Of a stretch of 64,000 bases of DNA, positions 45,680 through 55,289 are shown piece by piece. The notes below the pieces were generated by a model, which was not told the DNA's origin, searched no databases, and saw only the letters and a program-made list of their open reading frames with translations. This DNA is from G963677915 sp963677915. GTDB lineage: Bacteria; Bacillota; Clostridia; Lachnospirales; Vallitaleaceae. The stretch lies in NCBI GenBank assembly GCA_963677915.2, contig CAXXGE010000007.1, forward strand, positions 182,778 to 246,777. Direction: 5' to 3'. The position numbers and the translations under genes were made by a program. Position 1 is the first letter of the stretch, and each line of letters opens with the position of its first letter.

Positions 45680-45708
45680 GGCCGGAGCATTTCGCTCCGG
45701 CCTTTTAT
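45680..45708 (+). terminator. terminator after the small membrane protein
   Basis: GGCCGGAGC (45680-45688) and GCTCCGGCC (45694-45702) pair perfectly around ATTTC, followed by TTTTATT. It lies between convergent genes; the minus-strand side lacks a U-run, so it mainly serves the plus strand. Confidence 0.93.
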
Positions 45709-45720
45709 TGTTCATATTAA

Positions 45721-47328
45721 TTATTTTTCTCTGTGTTTCAGACTGGCGCCAACAAAATTCTTGAACAGCGGATGAACCCTGTTCGGTCTGGATTTGAATT
45801 CAGGATGGAACTGGACGCCGACGAACCAAGGATGGTTCTCGATCTCCACCATTTCTACAAGCCTGTCGTCAGGTGATACACCCGATATCTTGAGACCCGC
45901 ATCGACGATCGTTTCCCTGTACTCGTTGTTGAATTCATAACGGTGCCTGTGCCTTTCATAAATTAGGGCTTCGCCGTAGGCTTCATACGCTCTGCTGCCA
46001 TCGGCAACTTTACACGGGTAGGCCCCAAGACGCATCGTACCTCCGAGCTCATCGATGTCCTTCTGTTCAGGCATCAGGTCGATGACGGGATATTTGATTT
46101 CAGGCTCAAGTTCTGAGCTGTGGGCTTCTTCAAGTCCAACGATATTTCTTGAATATTCAATGACAGCGCACTGCATGCCAAGGCATATGCCGAAGAACGG
46201 CACATTTTTCTCCCTTGCATACCTGATGGCGCTTATCTTCCCTTCAATCCCCCTGTCGCCAAAGCCTCCGGGAACAAGGATACCGTCAAGGCCGCCCAGG
46301 ATGCTTTCAGCGTTGCCGTCGTTGATCTCCTCGGAATTCAGCCACTTGATGTCGATATCGGCACTATGGTAGATACCAGCATGTTCAAGGGATTCGACAA
46401 TGGATATGTAGGCATCGTGAAGTTCAACGTATTTTCCAACAAGGCCGATGGCAACCTTTTTCTCTCTATGCTTGTCTCTTTCGACAAGTGCAGCCCATGT
46501 AGTCAGGTCAGGCTCATGGCATTCAATGTTCATTCTCTTGACGACGATATCCGCAAGCCCTTGGTCTTCAAGCATAAGCGGTATTTCGTAAAGTGAATCC
46601 GCATCCAGGTTCTCGATGACACATTCCTTGTCCACATTGCAGAAAAGCGCCATCTTGTCCTTCATATCGTCGGACAGGGGACTTTCCGTCCTGCAAACAA
46701 GGATGTCAGGCTGGATACCGATAGAGCGGAGCTCCTTGACGGAGTGCTGGGTCGGTTTCGTCTTCATCTCCTGAGACTTGTTCAGGTATGGAATTAGGGT
46801 TACATGGATATACAGTACGTTCTCCCGCCCCACTTCCGACGCCACCTGTCTGATAGCCTCAAGGAACGGCAGACTCTCGATATCGCCGACTGTGCCGCCG
46901 ATTTCAGTGATGACAATATCCGAATGGACGTTCTTCCCGACGCGATAGACGCGTTCTTTTATTGCATTGGTGATATGCGGAATAACCTGTACGGTTGCAC
47001 CGAGGAATTCACCTTTTCTTTCCTTGTTCAGAACAGACCAGTACAACCTGCCCGTCGTGACGTTGCTGTATTTGCTTAGGTTCTCATCAACGAAGCGTTC
47101 ATAGTGCCCAAGGTCAAGATCCGTCTCTGCACCATCTTCTGTGACAAAAACTTCCCCATGCTGATAGGGGCTCATTGTTCCTGGATCAATGTTGATATAG
47201 GGGTCAAACTTTTGTATGGTTACCCTCTTGCCCCGTTCTTTGAGCAAGCGTCCCAGCGAAGCTGCTGTAATTCCTTTTCCTAGGCCGGATACGACACCGC
47301 CTGTAACAAAAATGTATTTTGTTTGCAT
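45721..47328 (-). CDS. pyrG: CTP synthase
   Basis: This 535-residue enzyme converts UTP to CTP with glutamine. The synthetase domain has FVTGGVVSGLGKGI (6-19) and the C-terminal glutaminase domain has FFGICLGMQ with the catalytic cysteine (about 380) and GVQFHPEFKSRP with the His-Glu pair. The ATG at 47328 follows AGAGGTG; 14 further upstream codons are unsupported. Its promoter overlaps the end of the S41 protease gene. Confidence 0.98.
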   Translation of the reverse strand: MQTKYIFVTGGVVSGLGKGITAASLGRLLKERGKRVTIQKFDPYINIDPGTMSPYQHGEVFVTEDGAETDLDLGHYERFVDENLSKYSNVTTGRLYWSVLNKERKGEFLGATVQVIPHITNAIKERVYRVGKNVHSDIVITEIGGTVGDIESLPFLEAIRQVASEVGRENVLYIHVTLIPYLNKSQEMKTKPTQHSVKELRSIGIQPDILVCRTESPLSDDMKDKMALFCNVDKECVIENLDADSLYEIPLMLEDQGLADIVVKRMNIECHEPDLTTWAALVERDKHREKKVAIGLVGKYVELHDAYISIVESLEHAGIYHSADIDIKWLNSEEINDGNAESILGGLDGILVPGGFGDRGIEGKISAIRYAREKNVPFFGICLGMQCAVIEYSRNIVGLEEAHSSELEPEIKYPVIDLMPEQKDIDELGGTMRLGAYPCKVADGSRAYEAYGEALIYERHRHRYEFNNEYRETIVDAGLKISGVSPDDRLVEMVEIENHPWFVGVQFHPEFKSRPNRVHPLFKNFVGASLKHREK

Positions 47329-47357
47329 ATCACACCTCTTTTCAAAATAACTCTTAT

Positions 47358-47386
47358 ATTCTATTATCACTTGCTCAACAAGTCAA
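47358..47386 (-). promoter_or_regulatory. pyrG promoter
   Basis: TTGACT (47381-47386), 17 bases, TAGAAT (47358-47363) on the minus strand, lying across the stop codon of the upstream protease gene. I see no PyrR or CTP-attenuation signal (a C-rich start followed by a terminator) in the short leader. Confidence 0.65.
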
Positions 47387-48755
47387 GAAGAACTTCATAG
47401 GCTTTTTCAAGTTGGGTATCTTTGCTCTGCAGGTCTTCCAGCAGCAAGTCGTTCAGGCTTTTCTGCGTCGTATAGTCGCAGACGCCGTACGGGTACAAGC
47501 CTTGGTCCGCCTGGAACTGCTTGACCGCATTGTAGGTGCTTCTGTCGTATTGACCGTCTACCGCCCCGACCGAATAGCCGAAGTGTTCCAAGATCCGCTC
47601 GGCAACAAGCACGTCATCGCCGAAGTCTGTCAGGTATAGACGTCTGGTCGTATCGATATAATCCGGCAGGTCCACGACCACATCCGGCGTGACACCGACA
47701 CCGTTTATTTTCAAACCATTCCCGGTAAGGAACTCTTCAGTTGTCAGTTTGATCATCGAACCATCTTCCATCGTAACGATGTTTTGGGCCACACCTTTTC
47801 CAAAAGTGGTCTCTCCGACGAGTATGCCCTGGCCCGATTCCTGTATGGCGGCCGCAACGAATTCAGAAGCCGAAGCGGTGCCGCTGTTCACAAGGACGAC
47901 AAGCTCGAAAGGCGCTTCCCTAAGGTCGCTTTCGAAGTTCAGGACCCGGCCCGCATTGTTCACGAAAGTGACGCCCGGCCCTTCCGGTACAAGCTGATTG
48001 ATGACCTGGATCCCCGTGTCCACATAGCCCCCGCCATTGTTTCTAAGGTCCAGAATGAGATAGGAAGTCCTTTTTTCCTTCTCATCTTCTATTATGGCTT
48101 TTAGTTCGCTGGCTGCAGAGGAAGAAAATGTTTCGAGCAACACATAGCTGGCTGCCGCTTCCGCTTCAACGCTCACCTCTTCCAACACATCTCCAAGGTC
48201 ACTTGCCTCGACGCTCTTTAGGACAATCGTATCTCTAACCATCAGTATCGTATAGACTGCACCGCCTCTATTGAAGGTAACGGTCACCTCTGTGCCCTCT
48301 TCGCCCAGAAGCCTTCTCTGGCAGTCCAGAATGGTAAAACCTTCCGCACTTTCACCGTCGATTTCCACGATGAGATCACCCGGTTCGACGCCACCGCCAT
48401 CTGCCGGTCCGTCGATGAAGACACGCTCGATCTTGACATAATCACCGGACTGAACAAGCACGACCCCGATACCTACGTAGGTGTTGTTGATTGAATTGAG
48501 GAAGCTCTCCGAATCATCTGCTGCGATATACGTCGAGTAGCGGTCCAACTGGCTGAACATGCCAGTCACCGCGGCATTGAACAGTTCTTCCCTTGATACA
48601 TCTTCCAGATAATAATTGTCGATGTACTCCATGATTGCCTGGAAATCATCCCCATAGGCTTCTGCTGTTTTTTCAGCCTCCGCACCGTATACCGGCATCA
48701 CCATCAATACGAAACAAAGGGTGGCTGCTATTAGTTTTCTAAGGTGTCCTGTCAT
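47367..48755 (-). CDS. S41 family carboxy-terminal processing protease with peptidoglycan-binding tail
   Basis: This 462-residue exported protease starts with a signal peptide (ALVMPVYGA-type cleavage near residue 24 in LRKLIAATLCFVLMVMPVYG). A PDZ domain (VGIGVVLVQSG, about 94-175) is followed by the S41 catalytic domain with Ser in NSGTASASEF (about 295) and Lys in GETTFGKGVA (about 318). The last 70 residues look like a PG_binding_1 domain (FGYSVGAVDGQYDRSTYNAV). It probably trims cell-wall proteins or hydrolases. Its neighbours, ddl and DUF1934, also suggest envelope work. Confidence 0.93.
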   Translation of the reverse strand: MTGHLRKLIAATLCFVLMVMPVYGAEAEKTAEAYGDDFQAIMEYIDNYYLEDVSREELFNAAVTGMFSQLDRYSTYIAADDSESFLNSINNTYVGIGVVLVQSGDYVKIERVFIDGPADGGGVEPGDLIVEIDGESAEGFTILDCQRRLLGEEGTEVTVTFNRGGAVYTILMVRDTIVLKSVEASDLGDVLEEVSVEAEAAASYVLLETFSSSAASELKAIIEDEKEKRTSYLILDLRNNGGGYVDTGIQVINQLVPEGPGVTFVNNAGRVLNFESDLREAPFELVVLVNSGTASASEFVAAAIQESGQGILVGETTFGKGVAQNIVTMEDGSMIKLTTEEFLTGNGLKINGVGVTPDVVVDLPDYIDTTRRLYLTDFGDDVLVAERILEHFGYSVGAVDGQYDRSTYNAVKQFQADQGLYPYGVCDYTTQKSLNDLLLEDLQSKDTQLEKAYEVLLDLLSK

Positions 48756-48774
48756 GTCTTCGTCCTTTCCTGTG

Positions 48775-49197
48775 CTATTGCACCGGCCTCACTTCTATTT
48801 CTATTTTTGAATCCGTCGTTTCCATCCTGTTGATCTCAAGGGAGTAATCCACTTTGAGATGGATGAAGTCATCGTTTTTCGTCAGTTGAATGTCCTTTGT
48901 CTTGAGCATCATGTCAAAGGTACCAAAGGGCGTCTCATAAGGGCTGTAATGGAGTTTTCCTTTTTCGAACATAAGATGGGAGCCTACTGATCCGAAACGG
49001 ATAATGGATACTGTGTCGCCATCCACTTTTATCGTCGTATTCGTTTCCTGTTCTTCATCCATGATTTGGTCTATATACCGGATATACATTTTTCCGTTTT
49101 TCTCGAAGTACTGTCCTGAAGTGGTTATCTCAAGCATATCGCCGTCTTCAAAACCGCTCTGTACACCAGTCACTTTGATCATTACGTCACGCGTCAT
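48775..49197 (-). CDS. DUF1934 family beta-barrel protein (YwiB-like)
   Basis: This 140-residue protein, MTRDVMIKVTGVQSGFEDGD onward, fits the DUF1934 lipocalin-like family: GSVGSHLMFEKGK, PYETPFGTFDMMLKT and the final strand HLKVDYSLEIN. Its function is unknown. The ATG at 49197 follows GGGAGG and overlaps the ddl stop by 11 bases, so it is coupled to ddl; 19 bases separate it from the protease gene. Confidence 0.85.
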   Translation of the reverse strand: MTRDVMIKVTGVQSGFEDGDMLEITTSGQYFEKNGKMYIRYIDQIMDEEQETNTTIKVDGDTVSIIRFGSVGSHLMFEKGKLHYSPYETPFGTFDMMLKTKDIQLTKNDDFIHLKVDYSLEINRMETTDSKIEIEVRPVQ

Positions 49198-50251
49198 GAT
49201 GCCCTCCCTGAATCGCAAGGCGCAGCAGCTTGTCTACCAGTTCTTTGCGTTGAATGCCCTTTTCTTCCCAAAGCATCGGATACATGCTGATGTCGGTAAA
49301 GCCCGGCAAGGTGTTGATTTCGTTGAATATAACCTCATTTGTTTTATCATCGAGGAAGAAGTCGACCCGCGACAGGCCCTTGCCCTCAAGTCCTTTGAAG
49401 ATGACTATCGCCGATTCCCTGATCTGCTTTCTGACCGCATCAGGAAGATCCGTATTGACAATTGTTTTCGAATCGGCATTGTTGTATTTCGCGTCAAAGT
49501 CATAGAATTCCTCTGCAGGCAGAATCTCCCCCACACCGGAAGCTTTGATGCTGACATTGCCGAGTACGGCACATTCCAGCTCCCGACCGGTGATCTCTTC
49601 TTCTATCAATACTTTTCTGTCGTATTCGAATGCCTTTCTAAGCCCCTCTTTCATTTCATCCGTATTCTTCGCTTTGCTGACACCGATGGAGGATCCGGCA
49701 TTGCATGGCTTGATGAAAACCGGATAGCCAAAGCTTTCCGTAATCTCCCAGCTGATTGCATCAGTGTCATGGTCCTCACGCAGGGCAAGAAGATAGCGCG
49801 CCTGTCTGATTCCCAGCTTTTCAACGATTATTTTGGTGAAATACTTATCCATGGATACAGCGGATGACAGTACGCCGCATCCGACATACGGGATACGCGA
49901 CAGTTCAAGCATCCCCTGGATTGTGCCGTCTTCCCCATAAGGTCCATGAAGCGCCGGGAAAACAACATCCACATGAATCGCCGTCAGTGTTTCATTGAAT
50001 ATATAAAGACATTGGTCCACCGCGTCCGGGCTCAAAACCGCCTTGGTCCCGTAACCCATCCAGTCCGGTTCAGTAATGGCGTCGATTTCACCTTGATAGT
50101 GGAGCCATTGCCCCTCCTTGGTAATCCCCACCGGGTAGATATTGTATTTCTCCTGGTCGATAAGCGATAGGATATTCCTGGCAGATTTCCTTGAAATATC
50201 GTGTTCTGTCGATTGACCTCCAAAAAGCACGACCACATTCATTCTATGCAT
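49187..50251 (-). CDS. ddl: D-alanine--D-alanine ligase
   Basis: This 354-residue ATP-grasp enzyme makes the D-Ala-D-Ala dipeptide of peptidoglycan. It has the N-terminal FGGQSTEHDIS, the ATP-grasp segments VFIKPCNAGSSIGVSKA and EEEITGRELECAVLG, and the metal-binding end EVIFNEINTLPGFTDISMYP. The omega loop YDFDAKY has the tyrosine typical of D-Ala, not D-lactate, ligases. The start at 50251 has AGAGG nine bases upstream; an ATG three codons on is an alternative. Confidence 0.96.
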   Translation of the reverse strand: MHRMNVVVLFGGQSTEHDISRKSARNILSLIDQEKYNIYPVGITKEGQWLHYQGEIDAITEPDWMGYGTKAVLSPDAVDQCLYIFNETLTAIHVDVVFPALHGPYGEDGTIQGMLELSRIPYVGCGVLSSAVSMDKYFTKIIVEKLGIRQARYLLALREDHDTDAISWEITESFGYPVFIKPCNAGSSIGVSKAKNTDEMKEGLRKAFEYDRKVLIEEEITGRELECAVLGNVSIKASGVGEILPAEEFYDFDAKYNNADSKTIVNTDLPDAVRKQIRESAIVIFKGLEGKGLSRVDFFLDDKTNEVIFNEINTLPGFTDISMYPMLWEEKGIQRKELVDKLLRLAIQGGHHDA

Positions 50252-50300
50252 AAATATACGCCTCTTTTCAAATAATGATTTTCTACCTCCACTTTAACGT

Positions 50301-50330
50301 AAAAGGGGCAGCCTTTCAAGTGGCTGCCCC
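50301..50330 (-). terminator. terminator after the macroglobulin gene
   Basis: GGGGCAGCC (50305-50313) and GGCTGCCCC (50322-50330) pair perfectly around an eight-base loop, followed by TTTTACG on the minus strand. It isolates the macroglobulin transcript from ddl. Confidence 0.92.
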
Positions 50331-50347
50331 CATTTGTGTCAGTAATA

Positions 50348-53300
50348 TTATCTTATTTCGATTCCGGATGGTTTCCCAATCCACAGGCTGTCGTTGAACT
50401 GTGTGCCCTGGATAAGAATGCCGTCTCCCTTGAAGGTTCCCGGAGATATGATCCTTGCGTAGTAGTAGAGCGGCACCTGGTTTCTCCAGTCACTGCCCTG
50501 GTAGAACGTCACTTTCTGTCCTTCCACTTCCCTGAACCAGCCACGGCCCTCATCGATGCCCCAGCTGCTGTATCCGGTAAGAGGGACGATGCCCGAAGGC
50601 GCGTAGTCCACGATACGGTAGTAGCTGTCGATAGCCGCATCATCAATGTCCACATCCAGAACGACTTTGACAATGTCTCCGCTTTCAAAATATGTGCCGG
50701 TTTTTCCGCTCTGGTAGCTTTCATACACTCTGGTTGCCCGGATGTTCGGATCATTGCTGAACAATGCCACCAGTGGCATCTCCCGTGTCACCGCGAGCAT
50801 GCCGTCGCCCTCAACACTGATTATCTCCAAAGTATTCAGCATGCTGCTTGGTACGGTTCTCGAATAAGCACCCGATGATGCCGTATCTACAGCCGTTTCC
50901 GTGCCGTTGTAGGAATAGACCACCTTCAATGATCCTGCATTGCTGTCTTCAAGGAATGTCCGGATTGTCAGAAGTCTTTCCAGGGATGTGAGTTTCTCCT
51001 TGGACGTATGGCTCATCGAGTATTGATAGAAACCGTCGGCCTCATCCATGCCAAGCCGTGCTGTAAGCAGCATGGCCAGCGAGGTCCGCTGAATGGTCTC
51101 TTCGCCGTTGTCCCTGCCGATCCTTGCGGTCAGCTCATAGCTCTCCACCTCAGGCGCAATCACTTCGTCATACAGCTTTTTGGCCATATAGCTGTCACCG
51201 ACTGCTTCATATGCCAGTGCCAGGTAGAGCGTATCCGTGAAACTCCTGTTTTCAACCTGCAGCTGCAGGTTCATTTCGCGGAGCATCGGTTCTCCCAGTC
51301 TCGTCAAGCCATATAGGGCGATACTTTTTTCACTGCCGCTGTAGTAGGCATTGGTCAGATAGGCTTTCAGTTTCATGACATCCACAGGATCGTCAACCAT
51401 GTCAGTGAAAAGCGCTGTCATCGCAAGGTCACTGATACCGTACGGAAGGATTGCCAGTCCGCCGTCAGGCATCATGAATTCCGATATGTCGATCTCTTCG
51501 GTTTCAACAGGTTGGCCGAATCTTTCTTCCAGTATGCGTCTTGCAGCCTCTGCAACCGCCTTCTGGTCAAGCCTTCTGCCTTCCCCATAGGACAGGCTGT
51601 ACAGTGCAGGAAGGTACTGGGCCTGTCCCTTGTCAAGGAATGTAATCGTAGCCATGCCTTCACTGCCCGCTGCCAACCTCAGTCCTTTTACAAGTTCATA
51701 AAGCTGGGTCTGCATGGTTTCATGGTAGGTGTCGACAACGAGGATTTTCTCTTCCAGGCCATCCGACAAACCGCTCTCGGCAATCGCCTTCACCGTAATG
51801 GTTGCCTGGCCTTTCTCCATCGTCCAAAGCGGAATCAACGTTCTCTCGAATGCTCTTCCTGTGACGGTTGTGCTGAATCCAGCCTCTTCGCTGGTCACCT
51901 CATAGGTGACGGTTTCCCCGGCTGTCAGTTCCTGTCCATAAGCCGTGACACCAAGCTGCGGCCTATCGCCTGTCAGATAGGTGGTATTCACTGTCGTATT
52001 GATAAAGAACGGCATGCTGACCGGTATCTGGGCAAGGCCCGTTCCTGCTTCGAGGTTTTTGGAAATACCCGCTGCCGTCAGCCGCCAGCTGGTGATGTTG
52101 TCAGGCAATGTGAATGTATAGCTGCCTTTACCTTCGCTGTCCAGAGTGACGGTTGCAAAGAGCGCCGTATCCTTGAACTCGCTACGCACCTGCACATCGC
52201 CCATGCCTTTCACATTAGAACCCGTCTCCGTTGGTGCCATCGACGAGTCGGCCGCGGCCGATTCTTCCGTCGTGGCCATTTCTGCCATGCCTCTTCCAAA
52301 GCCGCTGTAGAACATATTGCTGCCCTGGTTATTGTGGGAGGAACCTGTTTGGAGGATGCCTCCTGAAACCCACTCATAGAGCGATGCGAGGGTATCTACC
52401 TGCTGATCCTGCAAGGCGAACAAGGCTTCATCCACAAGGCTCAGGTTGACTCTTGCATCCTTTGCATCTGCTTCAATGTTGATGGTAATCCGCTCACCCG
52501 GCCTGTAGCTGTCCTTGTCCGTGGTAAGCTCAAGGTTCATTCTGCGTTCTTCAATATCCATTCTTGCAAACACCGTGCTGCTGAAGACATAGGTCTTGCC
52601 GTTGAACGCCACAGACAGCACTTCGATGTTCGGTACATCTTCATCCGCGAAGGTTTTTGTCCAGCTTGGTTTTTGAGTAACCGTCAGCTCCCTTATGCCA
52701 TTTTGAGCCGCTGCAAACAGATAGCTGTCAGCATTCATATCCCCGATATTTCCCGACCAGCTGAAATTCATCTGTTCTCCCAGATGGTAGCTGTCCTTGT
52801 CCGTCCTCAGTTCGAAGAAGTTGCCTTCGCCAGGATAATAACCGTAATCCCTGCCGAAATACCTTTCAAAGGTCATGCTCCTTCCGCTCATGTCTGCCGT
52901 ATTCAGGACCGCTTCGTAGTAGACGTTCTCCTCTTCAGGCAGGTCGAGGCTGTATGATCCTCTGCCTTCTTCATCGGTTGTAATTCTGAAAGTATCGAAC
53001 ACTGTCTTTTCCAGGTTGTAGCTGTACTGTTTCCTTACTTCCTTATTGATGAAGTCGTAATATTCACCGCTTTCGGTCCTGACCCATTCGTTTCTCATGA
53101 CTTTGCCTGACAAAGTCCTGTTCACGACAGGCTCAGCCAGATAGTCTTCACCGTCTTCTGCCGTACCGTCGTTCAGCCTGTCAAGTGTAATGCCATGGAC
53201 GGTCACTTCAACAGCTCCCTTTCCATCTTTCGACTCGGCATCCACCTGCACATCCATGTCGTTGACGAAAATGCGGACATAGTCGTTTCCACTGATCTGG

Positions 53301-55246
53301 CCGCTTTCAGGCAAGGAAGCATACGCGCTGAACCATCCGTTGACGATGCCCTGGCTTCCGGCTTGATAGGCCGGTACAAAGGTCGCTTCAACACTTCCTT
53401 CGGCTCCAGTTGTACCTCGTCCTTCTTTAAACGAAAGGCCGCTGAAATTGTAGTTCACATCCAGTCCAGGTACCGGCGTCCCTTCGAAGAAGGATGTATC
53501 GATTGTAAACACAACCGGTTCGTTGACGAAGATGGCTTCCTTGTCCTTTGTCACGGTCATCTCGTAGTCGGGTTTTACATATTTATCCACATTGATGGAC
53601 TGGCTCGATACGATTCTGTCTCCTATCTTCACATTCATGTTATAATATCCGGGCTCGAGATTCGGCAGCGTGATATTCCCTTCATAGAAGCCATTCTCCA
53701 CATTTACCGATACCTGGTCCAAAGGCTCCTGAGGAAAATCAAAAGGCATGGATTCATAAAAGAACCAGCTGCCCTGACTCAGCACCACAGTGACCTCATC
53801 TATGTTCTCGTTGCTGTAGCGGGGCTTCAGGTAACCGAAGAAGGAAACTGTATCGTCCGGCTGATACAGGCCTCTGTCCGTCAGCATATAACGCCAGTAA
53901 TCACTGCCGCTTCCGTACAGGCCGTACCGGTAGATCTGCCACCTGGTTGTTACAGCCAACGCTTCGTCCCCACCGCCCGCTAGTTGATAGACTGTAGTCA
54001 AAGCTTCGTCTTCGTTTTCCTGTTTCCCGATCATTGCAATGCCTCTGTCGTCAGACACCGCGGCCTTCATGCCCTTTGATTCAACGCTGGCTCCACTGAC
54101 CGGATTGCCGCTTCCAAGGTCATGAATCCAGAAATAGGCAGATGCCTCATCCTCCAGATAGGCATAGCTCAAGTTGGTTACCTGGACGAACGTCTGGAAC
54201 CTCAAATCCTCCCAGGTGCAATCAATCAGATAGAATCCTTCAGGCAATGCACTGCCTGTTGAAATCAACTGAGGGTAACTGTACGAATCCGCCATCTCCA
54301 GTTTAAGACTGTCGACCTTGTCAAGACCTTTTGTCTCGGCATAAAACGATTCTCCACCATACCAGGACCAGACCGGCATCTCATTGTACTTTTCAATGGC
54401 AGCCGCGATTTCATCGGCACTTTCATACCGATAGATTCCCATCTCAACTGTCCGGTCGACATTGTCATTGTAAAAAGAGTAGCTGGCCGGCAATTGGATG
54501 ACTTCTCCCGGTGCGAAATCATTCAGCATTCTGTTGAAGCTGAAATATCCCTTCTGTTCCGGGAATGCTGTGTCATCTTTCGTGCCTGTTTCAAAGGAGA
54601 AGCTGTACGACTGGCCGATAGTCTTGTCGGAGCCTTGCAGCGTCATGCCTTCCTTAATGGTTACCGTATAAATGGTTTTTTCATCCAGGCCGCCTCTCGG
54701 AACGAAGACAACCACGTTGCCATGCACTTCAAAGCTGCCCCTGACCGACGGCTCAATCTCGAAAACATCCTCCACATCGGCACCTTCATGGCTCATGTAG
54801 AATTCAATACCGGTTGTGATTGGCACATTTGTGGTTTCGTTTCTTGGCAAGGTGCCAAGAAGCTGGAAGTCACTCTCCGTCTGGTAGGCGAAACTGATGC
54901 CTTTGTAGTACAGCGTATAAATGCTGTTGAAGTCCAGCGGCGCTTCCGGCACAATCAGGACGCCCTGATCATGTGCCTCCAATCGATACGCTATCTCTGG
55001 CGTTATAGAGATATCCGCTTCCACACCGGCAATATCAAGCACCTCTTCCGCATCCTCAGCTTCCAGCAGGAATGCCGAATCCACGCCGACACCCGTGCCG
55101 TCGGAAGCCGTCGGGGATATCGAATAGCCATCCCTGAAACCGTAGGCATAAACAGTCTCTGTCTCGTTGAACAGCCGTGGTATCACCAGCAGCGATGCCA
55201 CCAGGGCAGCTGCCGCTAAAATACTTATTCCAATTTTTTTATTCAT
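50348..55246 (-). CDS. bacterial alpha-2-macroglobulin, thioester-less
   Basis: This 1,632-residue secreted or membrane-tethered protein has an N-terminal hydrophobic segment (5-23) without a lipobox, then Ig-like and macroglobulin domains (DRGLYQPDDTVSFFGYLKPR, PGYYNMNVKIG). A flexible Ser/Gly/Met-rich stretch near 970-1015 resembles a bait region. The A2M core QVRSEFKDTALFATVTLDSE is near 1019, followed by TWRL-like ITSWRLTAAGIS. The place of the CxEQ thioester (about 1195-1225) holds LPALYSLSYGEGRRLDQK and no Cys, so covalent trapping is not expected. Bacterial relatives of this kind (YfaS type) are thought to block invading proteases. It has a possible ECF promoter. Confidence 0.9.
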   Translation of the reverse strand: MNKKIGISILAAAALVASLLVIPRLFNETETVYAYGFRDGYSISPTASDGTGVGVDSAFLLEAEDAEEVLDIAGVEADISITPEIAYRLEAHDQGVLIVPEAPLDFNSIYTLYYKGISFAYQTESDFQLLGTLPRNETTNVPITTGIEFYMSHEGADVEDVFEIEPSVRGSFEVHGNVVVFVPRGGLDEKTIYTVTIKEGMTLQGSDKTIGQSYSFSFETGTKDDTAFPEQKGYFSFNRMLNDFAPGEVIQLPASYSFYNDNVDRTVEMGIYRYESADEIAAAIEKYNEMPVWSWYGGESFYAETKGLDKVDSLKLEMADSYSYPQLISTGSALPEGFYLIDCTWEDLRFQTFVQVTNLSYAYLEDEASAYFWIHDLGSGNPVSGASVESKGMKAAVSDDRGIAMIGKQENEDEALTTVYQLAGGGDEALAVTTRWQIYRYGLYGSGSDYWRYMLTDRGLYQPDDTVSFFGYLKPRYSNENIDEVTVVLSQGSWFFYESMPFDFPQEPLDQVSVNVENGFYEGNITLPNLEPGYYNMNVKIGDRIVSSQSINVDKYVKPDYEMTVTKDKEAIFVNEPVVFTIDTSFFEGTPVPGLDVNYNFSGLSFKEGRGTTGAEGSVEATFVPAYQAGSQGIVNGWFSAYASLPESGQISGNDYVRIFVNDMDVQVDAESKDGKGAVEVTVHGITLDRLNDGTAEDGEDYLAEPVVNRTLSGKVMRNEWVRTESGEYYDFINKEVRKQYSYNLEKTVFDTFRITTDEEGRGSYSLDLPEEENVYYEAVLNTADMSGRSMTFERYFGRDYGYYPGEGNFFELRTDKDSYHLGEQMNFSWSGNIGDMNADSYLFAAAQNGIRELTVTQKPSWTKTFADEDVPNIEVLSVAFNGKTYVFSSTVFARMDIEERRMNLELTTDKDSYRPGERITINIEADAKDARVNLSLVDEALFALQDQQVDTLASLYEWVSGGILQTGSSHNNQGSNMFYSGFGRGMAEMATTEESAAADSSMAPTETGSNVKGMGDVQVRSEFKDTALFATVTLDSEGKGSYTFTLPDNITSWRLTAAGISKNLEAGTGLAQIPVSMPFFINTTVNTTYLTGDRPQLGVTAYGQELTAGETVTYEVTSEEAGFSTTVTGRAFERTLIPLWTMEKGQATITVKAIAESGLSDGLEEKILVVDTYHETMQTQLYELVKGLRLAAGSEGMATITFLDKGQAQYLPALYSLSYGEGRRLDQKAVAEAARRILEERFGQPVETEEIDISEFMMPDGGLAILPYGISDLAMTALFTDMVDDPVDVMKLKAYLTNAYYSGSEKSIALYGLTRLGEPMLREMNLQLQVENRSFTDTLYLALAYEAVGDSYMAKKLYDEVIAPEVESYELTARIGRDNGEETIQRTSLAMLLTARLGMDEADGFYQYSMSHTSKEKLTSLERLLTIRTFLEDSNAGSLKVVYSYNGTETAVDTASSGAYSRTVPSSMLNTLEIISVEGDGMLAVTREMPLVALFSNDPNIRATRVYESYQSGKTGTYFESGDIVKVVLDVDIDDAAIDSYYRIVDYAPSGIVPLTGYSSWGIDEGRGWFREVEGQKVTFYQGSDWRNQVPLYYYARIISPGTFKGDGILIQGTQFNDSLWIGKPSGIEIR

Positions 55247-55289
55247 CTATTGCACATCCCTTCATTAGTCGTGTCTTGCTATGTACTTT

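Noticed and set aside
50336..50878. 180-codon plus-strand frame at the end of the macroglobulin gene
   Set aside because: It begins at the macroglobulin stop region and is antisense to it; no domain is recognisable.
54494..55219. Plus-strand frame of 241 codons opposite the macroglobulin gene
   Set aside because: Antisense to a clearly coding gene, without ribosome site or promoter.
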